Below are positions 25,346-35,626 of a stretch of DNA of 53,180 bases, one piece after another. The notes below the pieces were generated by a model. It had not been told where the DNA came from. It made no database searches and was given only the letters and a program-made list of their open reading frames with translations. Within the stretch, counting starts at the first letter, position 1, and every line of letters starts with the position of its first letter. The translations under genes and the position numbers were made by a program. This DNA is from Candidatus Competibacteraceae bacterium (GTDB lineage: Bacteria; Bacteroidota; Bacteroidia; CAIKAF01), in the NCBI GenBank assembly GCA_014879445.1, contig JACSSC010000047.1, forward strand, positions 1-53,180. Direction: 5' to 3'.

Positions 25346-28006
25346 ATGCAGGAAATGGAAAAAGTATATAATCCGCATACTGTTGAAGACAAATGGTATA
25401 AAGAATGGATGAATCGGGGATTGTTTAGGTCAGTACCAGACGAAAGAGAATCTTTTACAATTTTAATACCCCCACCCAATGTTACGGGTGTGTTGCATAT
25501 GGGACATATGCTTAATAATACCATACAGGATGTGCTAATTCGAAAAGCACGCATGGAAGGGAAGAATGCCTGCTGGGTACCTGGCACTGATCATGCCTCA
25601 ATTGCAACCGAAGCAAAAGTAGTAGCCATGCTCAGAGAAAAAGGTTTGAAAAAATCAGAACTCGGAAGAGATGTCTTTTTACAACACGCATGGGAGTGGA
25701 AAGAAAAGTACGGAGGCATTATTTTGGAACAATTAAAAAAATTAGGTGCAAGTTGTGATTGGGATCGAACCACATTCACCATGGATGATGGATACTATAA
25801 TGCCGTAATTAAGGTTTTTGTTGACTTATACAATAAAGGGCTCATTTATCGTGGCAAAAGGATGATTAATTGGGACTGTGAGGCAAAAACAGCCCTTTCG
25901 AATGAAGAGGTAATCTATAATGAAGCCGGAGAGAATGCTATCATGTATAGTGTTAGATATGAGATTGAAGGATTTGCAAATGGTATTGTCATTGCTACAC
26001 AACGTCCTGAAACCATCATGGGAGATGTGGCTATTGCCGTCAACCCAACGGATGAGCGGTACACACAACTAATCGGGAAAAAAGCTATAGTTCCATTTAT
26101 AGGTCGTCAGATTCCAATTATTGCCGATTCATATGTGGATAAAGCGTTTGGTACGGGCTGCTTAAAGGTAACACCTGCACACGATGTAAATGATTACGAA
26201 ATCGGATTGAGGCATCAACTAAGGGTGATTGATACAATAAATCCAGATGGCACATTGAACGAGCAGTGCGAAATGCCAGAATTTTATGGAAAGGACAGGT
26301 TTGAGGTTCGAAAACTCATGGTAAACAAACTTCGCGAAGCAGGTATCCTGATAGAAGAAAAAAACATTATCAGCAAGATTGGTCGCTCAGAACGGACCAA
26401 CTCGGTTGTTGAACCACGTTTGTCGGAGCAATGGTTTATCCGCATGAAAGAGTTTTCTCAACGTGCATTAGTGGCTGTTGAAAACAATGAAATACAACTG
26501 CACCCCCAAAAATTCAAAAACACATACCGCCATTGGATGGAAAATGTTAAGGATTGGTGTATCTCACGACAACTTTGGTGGGGGCATCGGATACCTGCTT
26601 GGTACTTACCAAACGGACAAATGGTGGTTGCCATGAATGCAGAAGAAGCATATAATAAGGCCAAACATATTCAGCCAAACATAAAATCAGAAGAACTTTT
26701 ACAAGATGAAGATGTTTTAGATACATGGGCATCCTCATGGCTATGGCCCATTGCCGTTTTCGATGGATTTGACAACTTAGACCCTCAAAGTGGAAAGATT
26801 ACGAAAAAAAATAACGAATTGGATTATTATTATCCAACGAGTGTTTTAGTTACAGCACCCGAAATTTTATTCTTTTGGGTGGCAAGAATGATAATTGCCG
26901 GCTATGAATATATGGGAGATATGCCCTTTAAAGATGTTTATCTAACAGGTATTGTACGTGATAAACAAGGAAGAAAAATGAGTAAATCGCTAGGCAACTC
27001 ACCAGACCCTCTTATACTTATTGACAAGTATAGTGCCGATGGAGTAAGAGCCGGTATGCTATTTAGTTCGCCAGCAGGAAATGACCTTTTGTTTGACGAA
27101 TCTCTTTGCGAACAGGGCAGAAACTTCACAAATAAAATTTGGAATGCTCTCAGATTGGTTAAGGGGTGGAGTATTTCAGAACAAGAATCATTAGATGCGA
27201 GCATCACGGCAATTGAATGGTTTGACGCACGTTTCAATCAATCATTACATGAGATTAATGACTTGTTTTCCAAATTCAAAATCAATGAAGCGCTGATGAG
27301 CATTTACAAGCTCATTTGGGATGACTTCTGCTCTTGGTATTTAGAAATGATTAAACCAGCTTTTGGTGAACCTATTGAACGAAAAACATACATACAAACT
27401 TTAAATTTCTTTGATAAACTAATGCGTATTCTGCATCCATTTATGCCATTTATAACCGAAGAAGTTTGGCATTTGATTGATGAGAAAAATGCAAATTCAA
27501 TTATGCAATCTCAATGGCCCAGCATTTCTACAACAAATACTGAGATCCTTAATGCATTTTATTCTTCTCAACAAATTATTACACAAATTCGAAACTATCG
27601 AAAAACCAAAAACATTCCGTTGAAAGAACCTCTTGTACTTCATGCTACAAAACGATTACCATCACTTGAATCCTTCTTTCCTATTATTATAAAGCTCGGT
27701 AATTTATCAGCCATACATGAGGATACAAAAGAGTTATCTAACACATACGCCTTTGTTGAGGGGGAGATTGAATACCATATTCCAGTAACTGGACTCATAG
27801 ATTTGGAAGCAGAATATGAACGAATAAATAAGGAGCTTGTATATTTAGAAGGATTTTTGAGATCTGTATCCGCCAAACTTAATAATCCGGCATTTCTCTC
27901 CAAAGCTAAACCAGAGGTTGTAGCTTCAGAACAGAAAAAGCAAGCTGATGCCGAAGCCAAAATTATTATATTAAAGACCCAGCTTACAACAATTCAATCG
28001 AATTAA
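25346..28006 (+). CDS. valS: Valyl-tRNA synthetase
   Basis: An 886-residue class Ia synthetase that charges tRNA-Val. It has the HIGH box as HMGH at 51-54 after PPPNVTGVL, the KMSKS box (GRKMSKSLGNS, about residue 544), the CP1 editing domain (with TQRPETIMGDVAI and the GTGCLKVTPAHD segment), an anticodon-binding domain and a C-terminal coiled coil (about 815-886) typical of ValRS. It heads an operon with a small membrane protein and rsgA. An in-frame ATG at residue 4 is an alternative start. Confidence 0.97.
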   Translation: MQEMEKVYNPHTVEDKWYKEWMNRGLFRSVPDERESFTILIPPPNVTGVLHMGHMLNNTIQDVLIRKARMEGKNACWVPGTDHASIATEAKVVAMLREKGLKKSELGRDVFLQHAWEWKEKYGGIILEQLKKLGASCDWDRTTFTMDDGYYNAVIKVFVDLYNKGLIYRGKRMINWDCEAKTALSNEEVIYNEAGENAIMYSVRYEIEGFANGIVIATQRPETIMGDVAIAVNPTDERYTQLIGKKAIVPFIGRQIPIIADSYVDKAFGTGCLKVTPAHDVNDYEIGLRHQLRVIDTINPDGTLNEQCEMPEFYGKDRFEVRKLMVNKLREAGILIEEKNIISKIGRSERTNSVVEPRLSEQWFIRMKEFSQRALVAVENNEIQLHPQKFKNTYRHWMENVKDWCISRQLWWGHRIPAWYLPNGQMVVAMNAEEAYNKAKHIQPNIKSEELLQDEDVLDTWASSWLWPIAVFDGFDNLDPQSGKITKKNNELDYYYPTSVLVTAPEILFFWVARMIIAGYEYMGDMPFKDVYLTGIVRDKQGRKMSKSLGNSPDPLILIDKYSADGVRAGMLFSSPAGNDLLFDESLCEQGRNFTNKIWNALRLVKGWSISEQESLDASITAIEWFDARFNQSLHEINDLFSKFKINEALMSIYKLIWDDFCSWYLEMIKPAFGEPIERKTYIQTLNFFDKLMRILHPFMPFITEEVWHLIDEKNANSIMQSQWPSISTTNTEILNAFYSSQQIITQIRNYRKTKNIPLKEPLVLHATKRLPSLESFFPIIIKLGNLSAIHEDTKELSNTYAFVEGEIEYHIPVTGLIDLEAEYERINKELVYLEGFLRSVSAKLNNPAFLSKAKPEVVASEQKKQADAEAKIIILKTQLTTIQSN

Positions 28007-28017
28007 TACAAACGCCT

Positions 28018-28431
28018 ATGCTTACTATTTCTTGGTTTTACGAGACATTTCCACACATTTTGCATGAATGGCCTTTCATGATTTTGGCAGGGAGTTTTTT
28101 TATTGTAACCTGGATTATAAAAGCAAGCGCATTGATGTGGTCGGGTTATGCTCGCTTCTCTAAATCGCTATGGGTTACTCTTATTTCTAATATCTTATCT
28201 CTGGGTGGATTATTCGCAATATTTTTTTTCAATATCAGATATACCCCCGAGCTTTCATATTTCTTTCTTATTACCGCAGGAAGTATGTTCTTTATTGATT
28301 TCGTTATTACATCTCTCTTTACAGGAAAAGGAAGTTGGGTGGGTGGTATATTAGGAATTCTCTTAGCCGACGCACTGATTATTATCAGCACAACCTTATT
28401 TTTTGCTTTTAGATTTTACATACTTGCATGA
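28018..28431 (+). CDS. Small integral membrane protein of unknown function
   Basis: A 137-residue protein with four predicted membrane helices (about residues 17-37, 48-73, 79-98 and 105-135) and almost no soluble part. I do not recognise the family. It begins 11 bp after valS, and its TGA overlaps the rsgA start by 4 bp (ATGA), so it is translationally coupled to rsgA. Position alone gives no function. The hydrophobic pattern, tight spacing and lack of rare features make it a real gene. Confidence 0.8.
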   Translation: MLTISWFYETFPHILHEWPFMILAGSFFIVTWIIKASALMWSGYARFSKSLWVTLISNILSLGGLFAIFFFNIRYTPELSYFFLITAGSMFFIDFVITSLFTGKGSWVGGILGILLADALIIISTTLFFAFRFYILA

Positions 28432-29330
28432 ATGGTCGAGTACTAAAATCAACAGGCAGTTTTTATAAGGTAAATACACCCGATGGCATCATCGAATGTA
28501 AATTAGGTGGAAGGTTACGTCTAGAAGAACTGAAACATACCAATCCGGTTTCGGTTGGTGATATTGTTATACTTTCAGAAGAAGGACTTATAATTGATAT
28601 TGAACCACGCCAAAATTATCTGATACGCAAGTCCGTTAACCTATCAAAGCAAACACATATAATTGCTGCGAATATTGATTTTATTTGGATTGTGGCCACA
28701 TATAAACAACCACGTACTTCAACAGGTTTTATAAATCGCATATTGATTACTGCTGAGGCATATCAAATCCCATGTGGTATTCTATACAATAAAAAAGATT
28801 TACTTAATGATGATGACAAAGATGAAGTTGAGTTTTTAACACATGCATTCAAAAAAATCGGATACCCTGCTTATCTCGTTTCTGCTTATGACAAGTCGGA
28901 TACCGACTTGGTCAGAAATTTGCTAGCCGGAAAAACATCATTATTTACGGGACATTCCGGATCTGGGAAATCCACATTACTCAATGCCATTGATTCTACG
29001 TTAAATATTCGGACAGGCGACATTTCTCGAAAGTTTGAGAAAGGAAAACATACAACCACTTTTGCCGAAATGTTTCTTTTACAATCAGGCGGATATGTAA
29101 TTGACACCCCCGGCCTTAAGGAATTTGGTTTGGCAAGTATGCAAAAAAATGAGATTTCAGGATACTTTCGTGAGATGCAGGCCTTGCGTTCAAAATGCAA
29201 ATTTTATAATTGCATGCATATAAACGAGCCCGATTGTGAAATAATCAGAGGTGTATCCGATGGTCGTATTGCACCATTCAGATACGATGATTACTTAGTA
29301 ATGATTACATCAGACGAAGTCGCAGATTAA
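28428..29330 (+). CDS. rsgA: Ribosome small subunit-dependent GTPase A
   Basis: A 300-residue circularly permuted GTPase that checks maturation of the 30S subunit. An N-terminal OB fold (about 1-70) is followed by the permuted G domain: G4 NKKD (121-124) comes before G1 GHSGSGKS (175-182) and G3 DTPG (226-229). The C-terminal zinc site is Cys257, Cys262, His264, Cys270. It overlaps the upstream membrane protein by 4 bp. Its stop codon overlaps that of the convergent pgk gene. Confidence 0.96.
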   Translation: MNGRVLKSTGSFYKVNTPDGIIECKLGGRLRLEELKHTNPVSVGDIVILSEEGLIIDIEPRQNYLIRKSVNLSKQTHIIAANIDFIWIVATYKQPRTSTGFINRILITAEAYQIPCGILYNKKDLLNDDDKDEVEFLTHAFKKIGYPAYLVSAYDKSDTDLVRNLLAGKTSLFTGHSGSGKSTLLNAIDSTLNIRTGDISRKFEKGKHTTTFAEMFLLQSGGYVIDTPGLKEFGLASMQKNEISGYFREMQALRSKCKFYNCMHINEPDCEIIRGVSDGRIAPFRYDDYLVMITSDEVAD

Positions 29331-30529
29331 GCGGGCTGAGTTTCTTCAATTGCTGCAATGCCTGGCAGCACAATTCCTTCCATATATTCAAGCATTGCAC
29401 CGCCTCCTGTTGATACATAACTGATATCGTCGGCCAAATGGAACAAATTAATTGCGGCAACCGAATCACCTCCTCCAACCAATGAAAATGCCCCTTTCTT
29501 AGTGGCGTTGGCAACCGCATTGGCAATTTCTCTTGTTCCATGCTGAAAAGTAGGCATCTCAAAAACACCCATCGGGCCGTTCCACAAGATAGTTTTAGCT
29601 TGCATGATAACCGACTGAAATTCCTCAATAGCTGTTTTGCCAATATCAAGACCCATAAAACCATCAGATATCAGATTTGTTGGGTAAGTAACAATCTCAC
29701 CGTCTTCAGCAAATTTATCGGAACAAACTGAATCGAATGGCAAATGAACCTGCACACCATGCTCTTTGCATTTGTCTATAATATCTTTGGCCTGATCTAT
29801 CATATTATCTTCAATCAAAGATGCGCCCACCTTACCTCCCAGTGCTTTGATAAAAGTAAAAACCATACCACCGCCAATAATAAAATGATCCACTTTGTCA
29901 GTAAGGTTACGCAAAATATTGATCTTGGATGAAACCTTAGCTCCGCCAATGATAGCAACAAATGGATGATGAATATCAGCCAATACTTTTGAGATATTCG
30001 TTACTTCGTCGGCCATTAAAAATCCCAATGCTTTGCTATCAGGAAAGAATGAAGCGATAACTGCTGTGGAGGCATGTTTGCGGTGAGCCGTTCCAAAAGC
30101 ATCATTCACATAGAATTGGCCTAAAGCGGCCAGTTTTTTTGCAAATTCAATATCTCCTTTCTCTTCTTCAGCATAAAAGCGAACATTTTCAAGTAATAAA
30201 ATATGGCCCATGGGCAAACTACTGGCGGCCTGCAAGGCCTTTTCGCCAATACAGTCAGAAGAAAAATGAACACATTCGCTCCCAAAAATCTGATTCAGAA
30301 CAGGTAGTATATGCTTAAGTGAATATTTATCAGCAGGGCCTTTTGGCCTTCCTAAGTGCGACATAAGGATGGCTGCCCCTCCATCAGAAATGACTTTATT
30401 AATGGTAGGAACTGCAGCTCTGATTCGGGTATCATCAGTAACATGAAAATTCTCATCAAGTGGAACATTAAAATCTACACGAATTAAAACACGCTTATTT
30501 TTGAAATTCAATGAATGTATTGTTTTCAT
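29327..30529 (-). CDS. pgk: Phosphoglycerate kinase
   Basis: A 400-residue glycolytic enzyme that makes ATP from 1,3-bisphosphoglycerate. Signatures are RVDFNVPLD near the N-terminus, SHLGRPKG, GGAKVSSKI in the hinge/nucleotide region and GGGDSVAAI near the C-terminus. I chose the ATG at 30529; a GTG two codons upstream (30535) is possible. It stands alone, 57 bp after the epimerase gene on the same strand, and has its own -7 element. Confidence 0.97.
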   Translation of the reverse strand: MKTIHSLNFKNKRVLIRVDFNVPLDENFHVTDDTRIRAAVPTINKVISDGGAAILMSHLGRPKGPADKYSLKHILPVLNQIFGSECVHFSSDCIGEKALQAASSLPMGHILLLENVRFYAEEEKGDIEFAKKLAALGQFYVNDAFGTAHRKHASTAVIASFFPDSKALGFLMADEVTNISKVLADIHHPFVAIIGGAKVSSKINILRNLTDKVDHFIIGGGMVFTFIKALGGKVGASLIEDNMIDQAKDIIDKCKEHGVQVHLPFDSVCSDKFAEDGEIVTYPTNLISDGFMGLDIGKTAIEEFQSVIMQAKTILWNGPMGVFEMPTFQHGTREIANAVANATKKGAFSLVGGGDSVAAINLFHLADDISYVSTGGGAMLEYMEGIVLPGIAAIEETQPA

Positions 30530-30543
30530 GATCACATTTTGGG

Positions 30544-30551
30544 CAAAGGTA
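30544..30551 (-). promoter_or_regulatory. -7 promoter element of pgk
   Basis: TACCTTTG followed by CCC on the minus strand, 14 bp before the ATG at 30529. Confidence 0.7.
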
Positions 30552-30586
30552 ATATTTCCAAAAAATGAATAAAAGAGTAATAAGAT

Positions 30587-31531
30587 TTAACACATACGAA
30601 GCTGGAAACTTTCGGCAACAAGGCGCAAGCCATCTTCGAGAGATGTACGATCTCGCTTCAGTAATTCATTCATCTTACTAATATCAGGCAATCTGCGCGT
30701 CATATCACCTTCAGGTAAAGGAGGGAGATGTTCGATAGATGATGATGACCCTGTAACCCGAATCACTGTATGAGCTAAGTCCAGAATAGAGATCTCCTGA
30801 TTGCCTCCTATATTTACTACATCATTCACAAACAAATCATTTGAAAAAGCTGCATAACAAGCATCCACATTATCATTAACAAAACAAAAAGTACGTGTTT
30901 GAGTACCATCTCCATAAATCGTTATGGGCTTATTATGCAAAGCTAAGCGCAAGAACTTTGATATTACAAAATCGCTACTTTGTTTCGGACCATAGGTATT
31001 GAAAAAGCGAAAGATTGTATAATCCAATCCAAACTCCTGTTGATAAGAACGGAGAAAAGCTTCACCTACATTCTTAACTACTGCATAAGGAAGACGCGAA
31101 TTCAGAGGAGTTGTCTGTTCATTTTGTGGAAACTCAACCGGTTCGCCATACACTTCAGAAGATGAGGAATAAAATACACGTTTCACCCCTGTATTTTTGG
31201 ATAAAGAAAGAATGTGTTCAATACCTTTGATATCATCAAGTACACTAACTGGATAATTAAGAGTACGCTTTACGCCCACCAATGCAGCATAATGAAACAC
31301 ATAATCAAAATGGAAAGCGTAAAATACGCCCGAAATATCACTAAGATGGTTAACATCACATTTAATAAACCTAAGATTATCGTATTTCTTTGATGAAGGT
31401 AATTTTTCTGGGAATCCTGTACGAAAATTATCAACAATCACTATATCGTGATCTGAGGATTGAGCCAACTTTTCGGCCATAGCGCTACCAATAAAACCTG
31501 CGCCACCTGTTACTAGAATTCTTTTTTTCAT
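30587..31531 (-). CDS. NAD-dependent epimerase/dehydratase (NDP-sugar, extended SDR)
   Basis: A 314-residue extended short-chain dehydrogenase. It has the NAD-binding GGAGFIGS near the N-terminus, the catalytic SSSSEVYG and YAVVK (Tyr-x3-Lys), and RFFNTYGP, all typical of NDP-sugar epimerases, dehydratases and decarboxylases. Specificity cannot be read; it follows rmlA by 3 bp, so a nucleotide-activated sugar for surface polysaccharide is a reasonable guess. Confidence 0.9.
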   Translation of the reverse strand: MKKRILVTGGAGFIGSAMAEKLAQSSDHDIVIVDNFRTGFPEKLPSSKKYDNLRFIKCDVNHLSDISGVFYAFHFDYVFHYAALVGVKRTLNYPVSVLDDIKGIEHILSLSKNTGVKRVFYSSSSEVYGEPVEFPQNEQTTPLNSRLPYAVVKNVGEAFLRSYQQEFGLDYTIFRFFNTYGPKQSSDFVISKFLRLALHNKPITIYGDGTQTRTFCFVNDNVDACYAAFSNDLFVNDVVNIGGNQEISILDLAHTVIRVTGSSSSIEHLPPLPEGDMTRRLPDISKMNELLKRDRTSLEDGLRLVAESFQLRMC

Positions 31532-31534
31532 ATG

Positions 31535-32404
31535 TTACCAGTCCTGTTCTGCGATTTTCATGAGGTATTGTCCATAACCGCTTTTCAGCAATGGTTGGGC
31601 AAGATTTGAGAGTTGTTCTTTTGTAATAAAATTCATGCGATAAGCCACTTCTTCAATACATCCAATTTTCAAGCCCTGTCGCTCCTCAATGACTTGGACA
31701 AACTGGCTTGCCTGCATTAATGATTGGAAAGTACCTGTATCAAGCCATGCTGTACCTCTATCAAGTACCTGCACACTAAGCGTTCCCAACTCTAAATATT
31801 TTCGATTTACATCCGTAATTTCATACTCTCCACGCTTAGAAGGCTTGAGATCCTTAGCAATCTGAACCACTGAATTATCATAAAAATACAAACCTGGTAC
31901 GGCAAAATTTGATTGAGGATGAACGGGTTTTTCTTCAATCGAAACGGCTATTTTGTTTTCATCAAAAGCCACAACTCCATATCGTTCGGGGTCGGATACA
32001 TGATAAGCAAAAATTACTCCGCCCTGTGGGTTACCAATAGATTGCAATTGCGCCGGCATTGCTGTACCATAAAAAATATTATCGCCTAATACTAATGCAG
32101 CTGCATCATTGCCAATAAAATCCTCTCCCAATACAAATGCCTGTGCTAAACCATTAGGAACAAGTTGTGGCTGATAACTAAATGATAAACCAAGCGATTC
32201 GCCTGAGCCAAACAAATGCTGAAAATGAGGTAAATCATGTGGTGTAGAAATAATCAGAATATCGCGAATACCGGCCATCATCAGTGTTGATAATGGATAA
32301 TAAATCATGGGCTTATCATAAATTGGCATAAGCTGCTTACTGATAGCCATTGTAATGGGATACAATCTAGTACCCGATCCTCCTGCTAATATTATACCTT
32401 TCAC
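31535..32404 (-). CDS. rfbA: Glucose-1-phosphate thymidylyltransferase
   Basis: A 289-residue enzyme making dTDP-glucose, the first step to dTDP-rhamnose and related sugars. It shows the N-terminal nucleotidyltransferase motif GGSGTRLYP, then [15 protein letters not shown] and VLGDNIFYG. There is no ATG: the frame can start at TTG (32413) or GTG (32404). I chose GTG because it gives MKGIILAGG, the usual family start. The other genes of the dTDP-rhamnose route (rmlB, rmlC, rmlD) are not in the window; the epimerase gene follows 3 bp later. Confidence 0.94.
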   Translation of the reverse strand: MKGIILAGGSGTRLYPITMAISKQLMPIYDKPMIYYPLSTLMMAGIRDILIISTPHDLPHFQHLFGSGESLGLSFSYQPQLVPNGLAQAFVLGEDFIGNDAAALVLGDNIFYGTAMPAQLQSIGNPQGGVIFAYHVSDPERYGVVAFDENKIAVSIEEKPVHPQSNFAVPGLYFYDNSVVQIAKDLKPSKRGEYEITDVNRKYLELGTLSVQVLDRGTAWLDTGTFQSLMQASQFVQVIEERQGLKIGCIEEVAYRMNFITKEQLSNLAQPLLKSGYGQYLMKIAEQDW

Positions 32405-32420
32405 CTTGGGCAATTTTATA

Positions 32421-32428
32421 CAAAGTTA
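32421..32428 (-). promoter_or_regulatory. -7 promoter element of rfbA
   Basis: TAACTTTG on the minus strand, 16 bp before the chosen GTG start and 7 bp before the alternative TTG. Confidence 0.6.
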
Positions 32429-32536
32429 TAGATTCCATTCATTTTTTTACAATTCATCGAGTATTTCATTTGCTATACGACCCTATTCACTTACAAAAAA
32501 ACATATTTTAGTACATTCGCACTTGAAACATATGTA

Positions 32537-34360
32537 TTGAAATCATTAATTAACATACAGGTTAAGCACCCTGTTCGCTGGGCGCTGATGATTTGTTTTG
32601 CTGTTGGCATGTTGCAACTTGTTTCTATTCGCTGGTGGGGTGACAACTGGAAGCACACTATTACCAGCGATGCATTTGGATATTATACATATCTTCCATC
32701 GTTATTTATTTATAACGATTTTCAATACACTTATGCACAAGAAGTGCAACAAACTTATCACAAACACAATCAATCACCATTTTTCTTTGCGCCATCACAC
32801 GATGGCATATTAGTAAACAAATATTACGCAGGGACAGCTATTTGTATGGCTCCATTTTTTTTTGTTGCTCATGTTATAACGATTATATCCGGAGGGTCTG
32901 CTGATGGATTCTCATTCTGGTATCAGGTGTGTATTGCATTCGGAACATTATGTTATGCATTAGCCGGTTTATTCTTGCTAAGTAAACTCATGCGTATTAA
33001 AAAGTATTCGCCACCTCTTATAGCATTCGTGCTTGTTTGTATATTCTTATGCACAAATCTGTTCTATTATACAGTGCATGAGGCAGGAATGTCACATGCC
33101 TATTCATTCTTTTTCATTTCATTATTTCTTTATGCGGTTATGTCGTTTTGCCAAAAGCAAAATAAAAGCATACTGTTGTTGCTGGGATTTTCGTTGGGAA
33201 TGATTGTCGTCATTCGACCTGCCAATATTCTCATCATTACAGCGCTTCCATTCTTATTTGAAGATTTGAATCATTTTTCAAAATGGATTCGAAATTTTTT
33301 TTCCAGACCAATCAAGCTTTTTTTTCCGATTCTTTTAATGGTACTCCCCGTACTTATTCAATCAGGATTTTATTTTCTGCAATCTGGTAGATGGTGGGTG
33401 TATTCATATCAGGGCGAATATTTTGACTTCACAAATCCGCAAATATTTGCATCGTTATTTAGTGCCGAAAGAGGGATTTGGGTATGGACACCCTGGCTTT
33501 TATTGCTTATTCCTTCGGTTATACACTCATTTATCAAATGTGAATGGCAAAAAGCATTAAGATTTGTTTTTTTCTTCATTCTTTTGCTCTATGTTCTATC
33601 ATCTTGGCATATATGGTATTATGGTGGGGGATTCGGATTGAGGCCATACATTGATTATTATCCTGTTTTCGCACTAATGATAATATCTTGGTTACAGCAC
33701 TTTTTTCACCAGCCATTGTACAGAAGAATAGTCATTCTGTTTTCTTCATTATGTCTATTTCTTAATCATTTTCAACAGTATCAATACCGCATTGGGATTA
33801 TCCCTTATATGAATACTACCCCTGAGGGTTATAGGCAAATTTTTTTACAAACCGGAAAACAATTCAGGTTTATTATGAGTCCTGATAAAGCACAAACTAT
33901 TGATACATTTTCTACCCATCAGGGGCAATGGTTCATTAACCATTTTGATGGTGAAACAACATGGAACAAAACGCTGGGAATAACGTCAGAACAATTTCAT
34001 TCTCCTCCATCAAGTGTTCAACTTCATATCAAAAACTGGTATTCTCCTGTTTGCACATACATCCTTCCTGATACCATAGAGCCCATTACATATGCTATCA
34101 TACGTGCAAATTTCTTTCAACCACATGCTCGTCACAATACACAAGTTGTATTAAGTGTTGAAAATCAGAATAAAGATATTATACTTTGGAAAGCATATTA
34201 TGTGATTCACCAACTCAGTGAGAAAAATAAATGGATTCCATTTTCTCATGTATTTTATATCCCTGAAGGCATACCACCTGGCAGTAAAATTGAAGTGTAT
34301 TTTTATAAACGGGGGCGTTCAAACATCTACATTGACGATATGCAAGTAGGATTCTATTGA
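32537..34360 (+). CDS. Large polytopic membrane protein, GT-C glycosyltransferase-like
   Basis: A 607-residue protein with about ten membrane segments in residues 12-430, then a soluble C-terminal domain (about 450-607) that looks like an all-beta module. The first periplasmic loop (ITSDAFGYYTYLPSLFIY) has an acidic residue near the first helix, as in GT-C lipid-sugar-dependent glycosyltransferases, but the family match is only by pattern. The frame begins with TTG at 32537; the next in-frame ATG is at residue 18, inside the first helix, so TTG is preferred. Its neighbours rfbA and the epimerase are divergent and fit a surface-sugar locus. It ends 7 bp from the convergent phosphoesterase gene. 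Confidence 0.72.
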   Translation: MKSLINIQVKHPVRWALMICFAVGMLQLVSIRWWGDNWKHTITSDAFGYYTYLPSLFIYNDFQYTYAQEVQQTYHKHNQSPFFFAPSHDGILVNKYYAGTAICMAPFFFVAHVITIISGGSADGFSFWYQVCIAFGTLCYALAGLFLLSKLMRIKKYSPPLIAFVLVCIFLCTNLFYYTVHEAGMSHAYSFFFISLFLYAVMSFCQKQNKSILLLLGFSLGMIVVIRPANILIITALPFLFEDLNHFSKWIRNFFSRPIKLFFPILLMVLPVLIQSGFYFLQSGRWWVYSYQGEYFDFTNPQIFASLFSAERGIWVWTPWLLLLIPSVIHSFIKCEWQKALRFVFFFILLLYVLSSWHIWYYGGGFGLRPYIDYYPVFALMIISWLQHFFHQPLYRRIVILFSSLCLFLNHFQQYQYRIGIIPYMNTTPEGYRQIFLQTGKQFRFIMSPDKAQTIDTFSTHQGQWFINHFDGETTWNKTLGITSEQFHSPPSSVQLHIKNWYSPVCTYILPDTIEPITYAIIRANFFQPHARHNTQVVLSVENQNKDIILWKAYYVIHQLSEKNKWIPFSHVFYIPEGIPPGSKIEVYFYKRGRSNIYIDDMQVGFY

Positions 34361-34367
34361 AAAATAA

Positions 34368-34874
34368 TTAGTCGCTAATTTTACCTCTTGGCCCTAACTC
34401 AATTACCTGCATGTTTAAGATTTTCCCATCCAACAAATCAAAAGTAATCATCGTAATAACCTTGTGCCATCCATGATTTCCGGTAGCGCCAGGATTCAAA
34501 TATAGCCATTGATTATTATTATCAAATTGCACCTTGAGTATATGTGAATGCCCACAAACAAATATTTGAGGATTGTGTTTTTTAGCAAAGGCAAATGCCC
34601 TTTTATCATATCTGCCGGGATATCCCCCAATATGCATCATGCAAACTTTGACATGCTCAAGTTCAAAATAAATCATTTCATTATATTGACTCCGTATAGT
34701 TTGTCCGTCAATATTTCCATAAACAGAGCGAATCATTTTTTTATGACCTAATTGTTGAACTAGATCATAAGAACCCCAATCGCCTGCATGCCATATTTCA
34801 GAGCAGTCGGAAAGGTAATGCAATAATCGCGGATGCAAATACCCATGCGTATCACTTATAAGGCCAATTTTCAT
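34368..34874 (-). CDS. Metallophosphoesterase, YfcE/MJ0936 family
   Basis: A 168-residue calcineurin-like phosphoesterase with the full set of metal ligands: Asp8 and His10 (ISDTH), Asp32 (HAGDWG), Asn54 (GNIDG), a His in MMHIGG and GHSH (108-111). Family members act as phosphodiesterases with no fixed natural substrate. It begins 5 bp after batE on the same strand, so it is probably transcribed at the end of the Bat operon, though no role there is known. Confidence 0.92.
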   Translation of the reverse strand: MKIGLISDTHGYLHPRLLHYLSDCSEIWHAGDWGSYDLVQQLGHKKMIRSVYGNIDGQTIRSQYNEMIYFELEHVKVCMMHIGGYPGRYDKRAFAFAKKHNPQIFVCGHSHILKVQFDNNNQWLYLNPGATGNHGWHKVITMITFDLLDGKILNMQVIELGPRGKISD

Positions 34875-34879
34875 ATCAT

Positions 34880-35626
34880 TTACGGAACAGAAATACGGGC
34901 TAAATGCGTTGCTTCAATCCATCCGGATTTATCTTCAAAAGAAATATTCAACCACTCATTCTTTTCTTTCTGAATATTGATTTTAGTTCCATAATGAAGA
35001 ACAAAAAGCACAACCGACTTATCAGGGCTGCTAAATACAGGCACTTCCGTGTTCATTACGATGGCTTCATTTTTATAAAAATCAACGTAATACCATTGAG
35101 CAAGCAAGGCAGATGATATTGCAGGGAAAAACCAGAACGGGACCAATACAAATAAAATTTTTTTGAGTGTAAACGAGTGTAATAAATAGGTTAAAAGAAA
35201 AGAAACAAAGCTCATAAACAAAAACATAATACTAAGCCATGCCCATTGATCTATCGTGAGCAAATTTCGTAAGTAAAAAAGAAAACCTGTGACGCCGGTA
35301 TAAGTTAAAACCGTTTGCTTATCTGGCAACTGATTACGAACTAAAGAAAGGTTATATCTAATATCTGGATGCGTAGGATTAAGACGAGCAGCTCTTTCGT
35401 AATTCAAAACAGCAAGTGCATAATTTCCGGTCTTAAATGCAGCATTAGCAAGATTATAATACAACACCCAAGAAACTTGCCCTTCATTGGCTAATTGTTG
35501 ATACAACGCCAATGCTTCATCAAATTGTCCTTTACTATATGCTTCATTAGCTGGTCTGAGTTGGATAGTGGCAAATGTTGTAGAATAATAAAAAAAGAAG
35601 ACGAATATAAATAGCTGTTTTTTCAT
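34880..35626 (-). CDS. batE: BatE-like TPR protein with SH3-type C-terminus
   Basis: A 248-residue protein: signal peptide (about 1-19), two to three TPR units (about 27-100, including NLANAAFKTGNYALAVLNYERA), two membrane segments (about 132-154 and 160-180) and a C-terminal SH3-like domain (WLNISFEDKSGWIEATHL). This layout and the place as last Bat gene match BatE. It overlaps batD by 4 bp, showing translational coupling. BatE is thought to help assemble the Bat complex in the envelope. Confidence 0.85.
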   Translation of the reverse strand: MKKQLFIFVFFFYYSTTFATIQLRPANEAYSKGQFDEALALYQQLANEGQVSWVLYYNLANAAFKTGNYALAVLNYERAARLNPTHPDIRYNLSLVRNQLPDKQTVLTYTGVTGFLFYLRNLLTIDQWAWLSIMFLFMSFVSFLLTYLLHSFTLKKILFVLVPFWFFPAISSALLAQWYYVDFYKNEAIVMNTEVPVFSSPDKSVVLFVLHYGTKINIQKEKNEWLNISFEDKSGWIEATHLARISVP

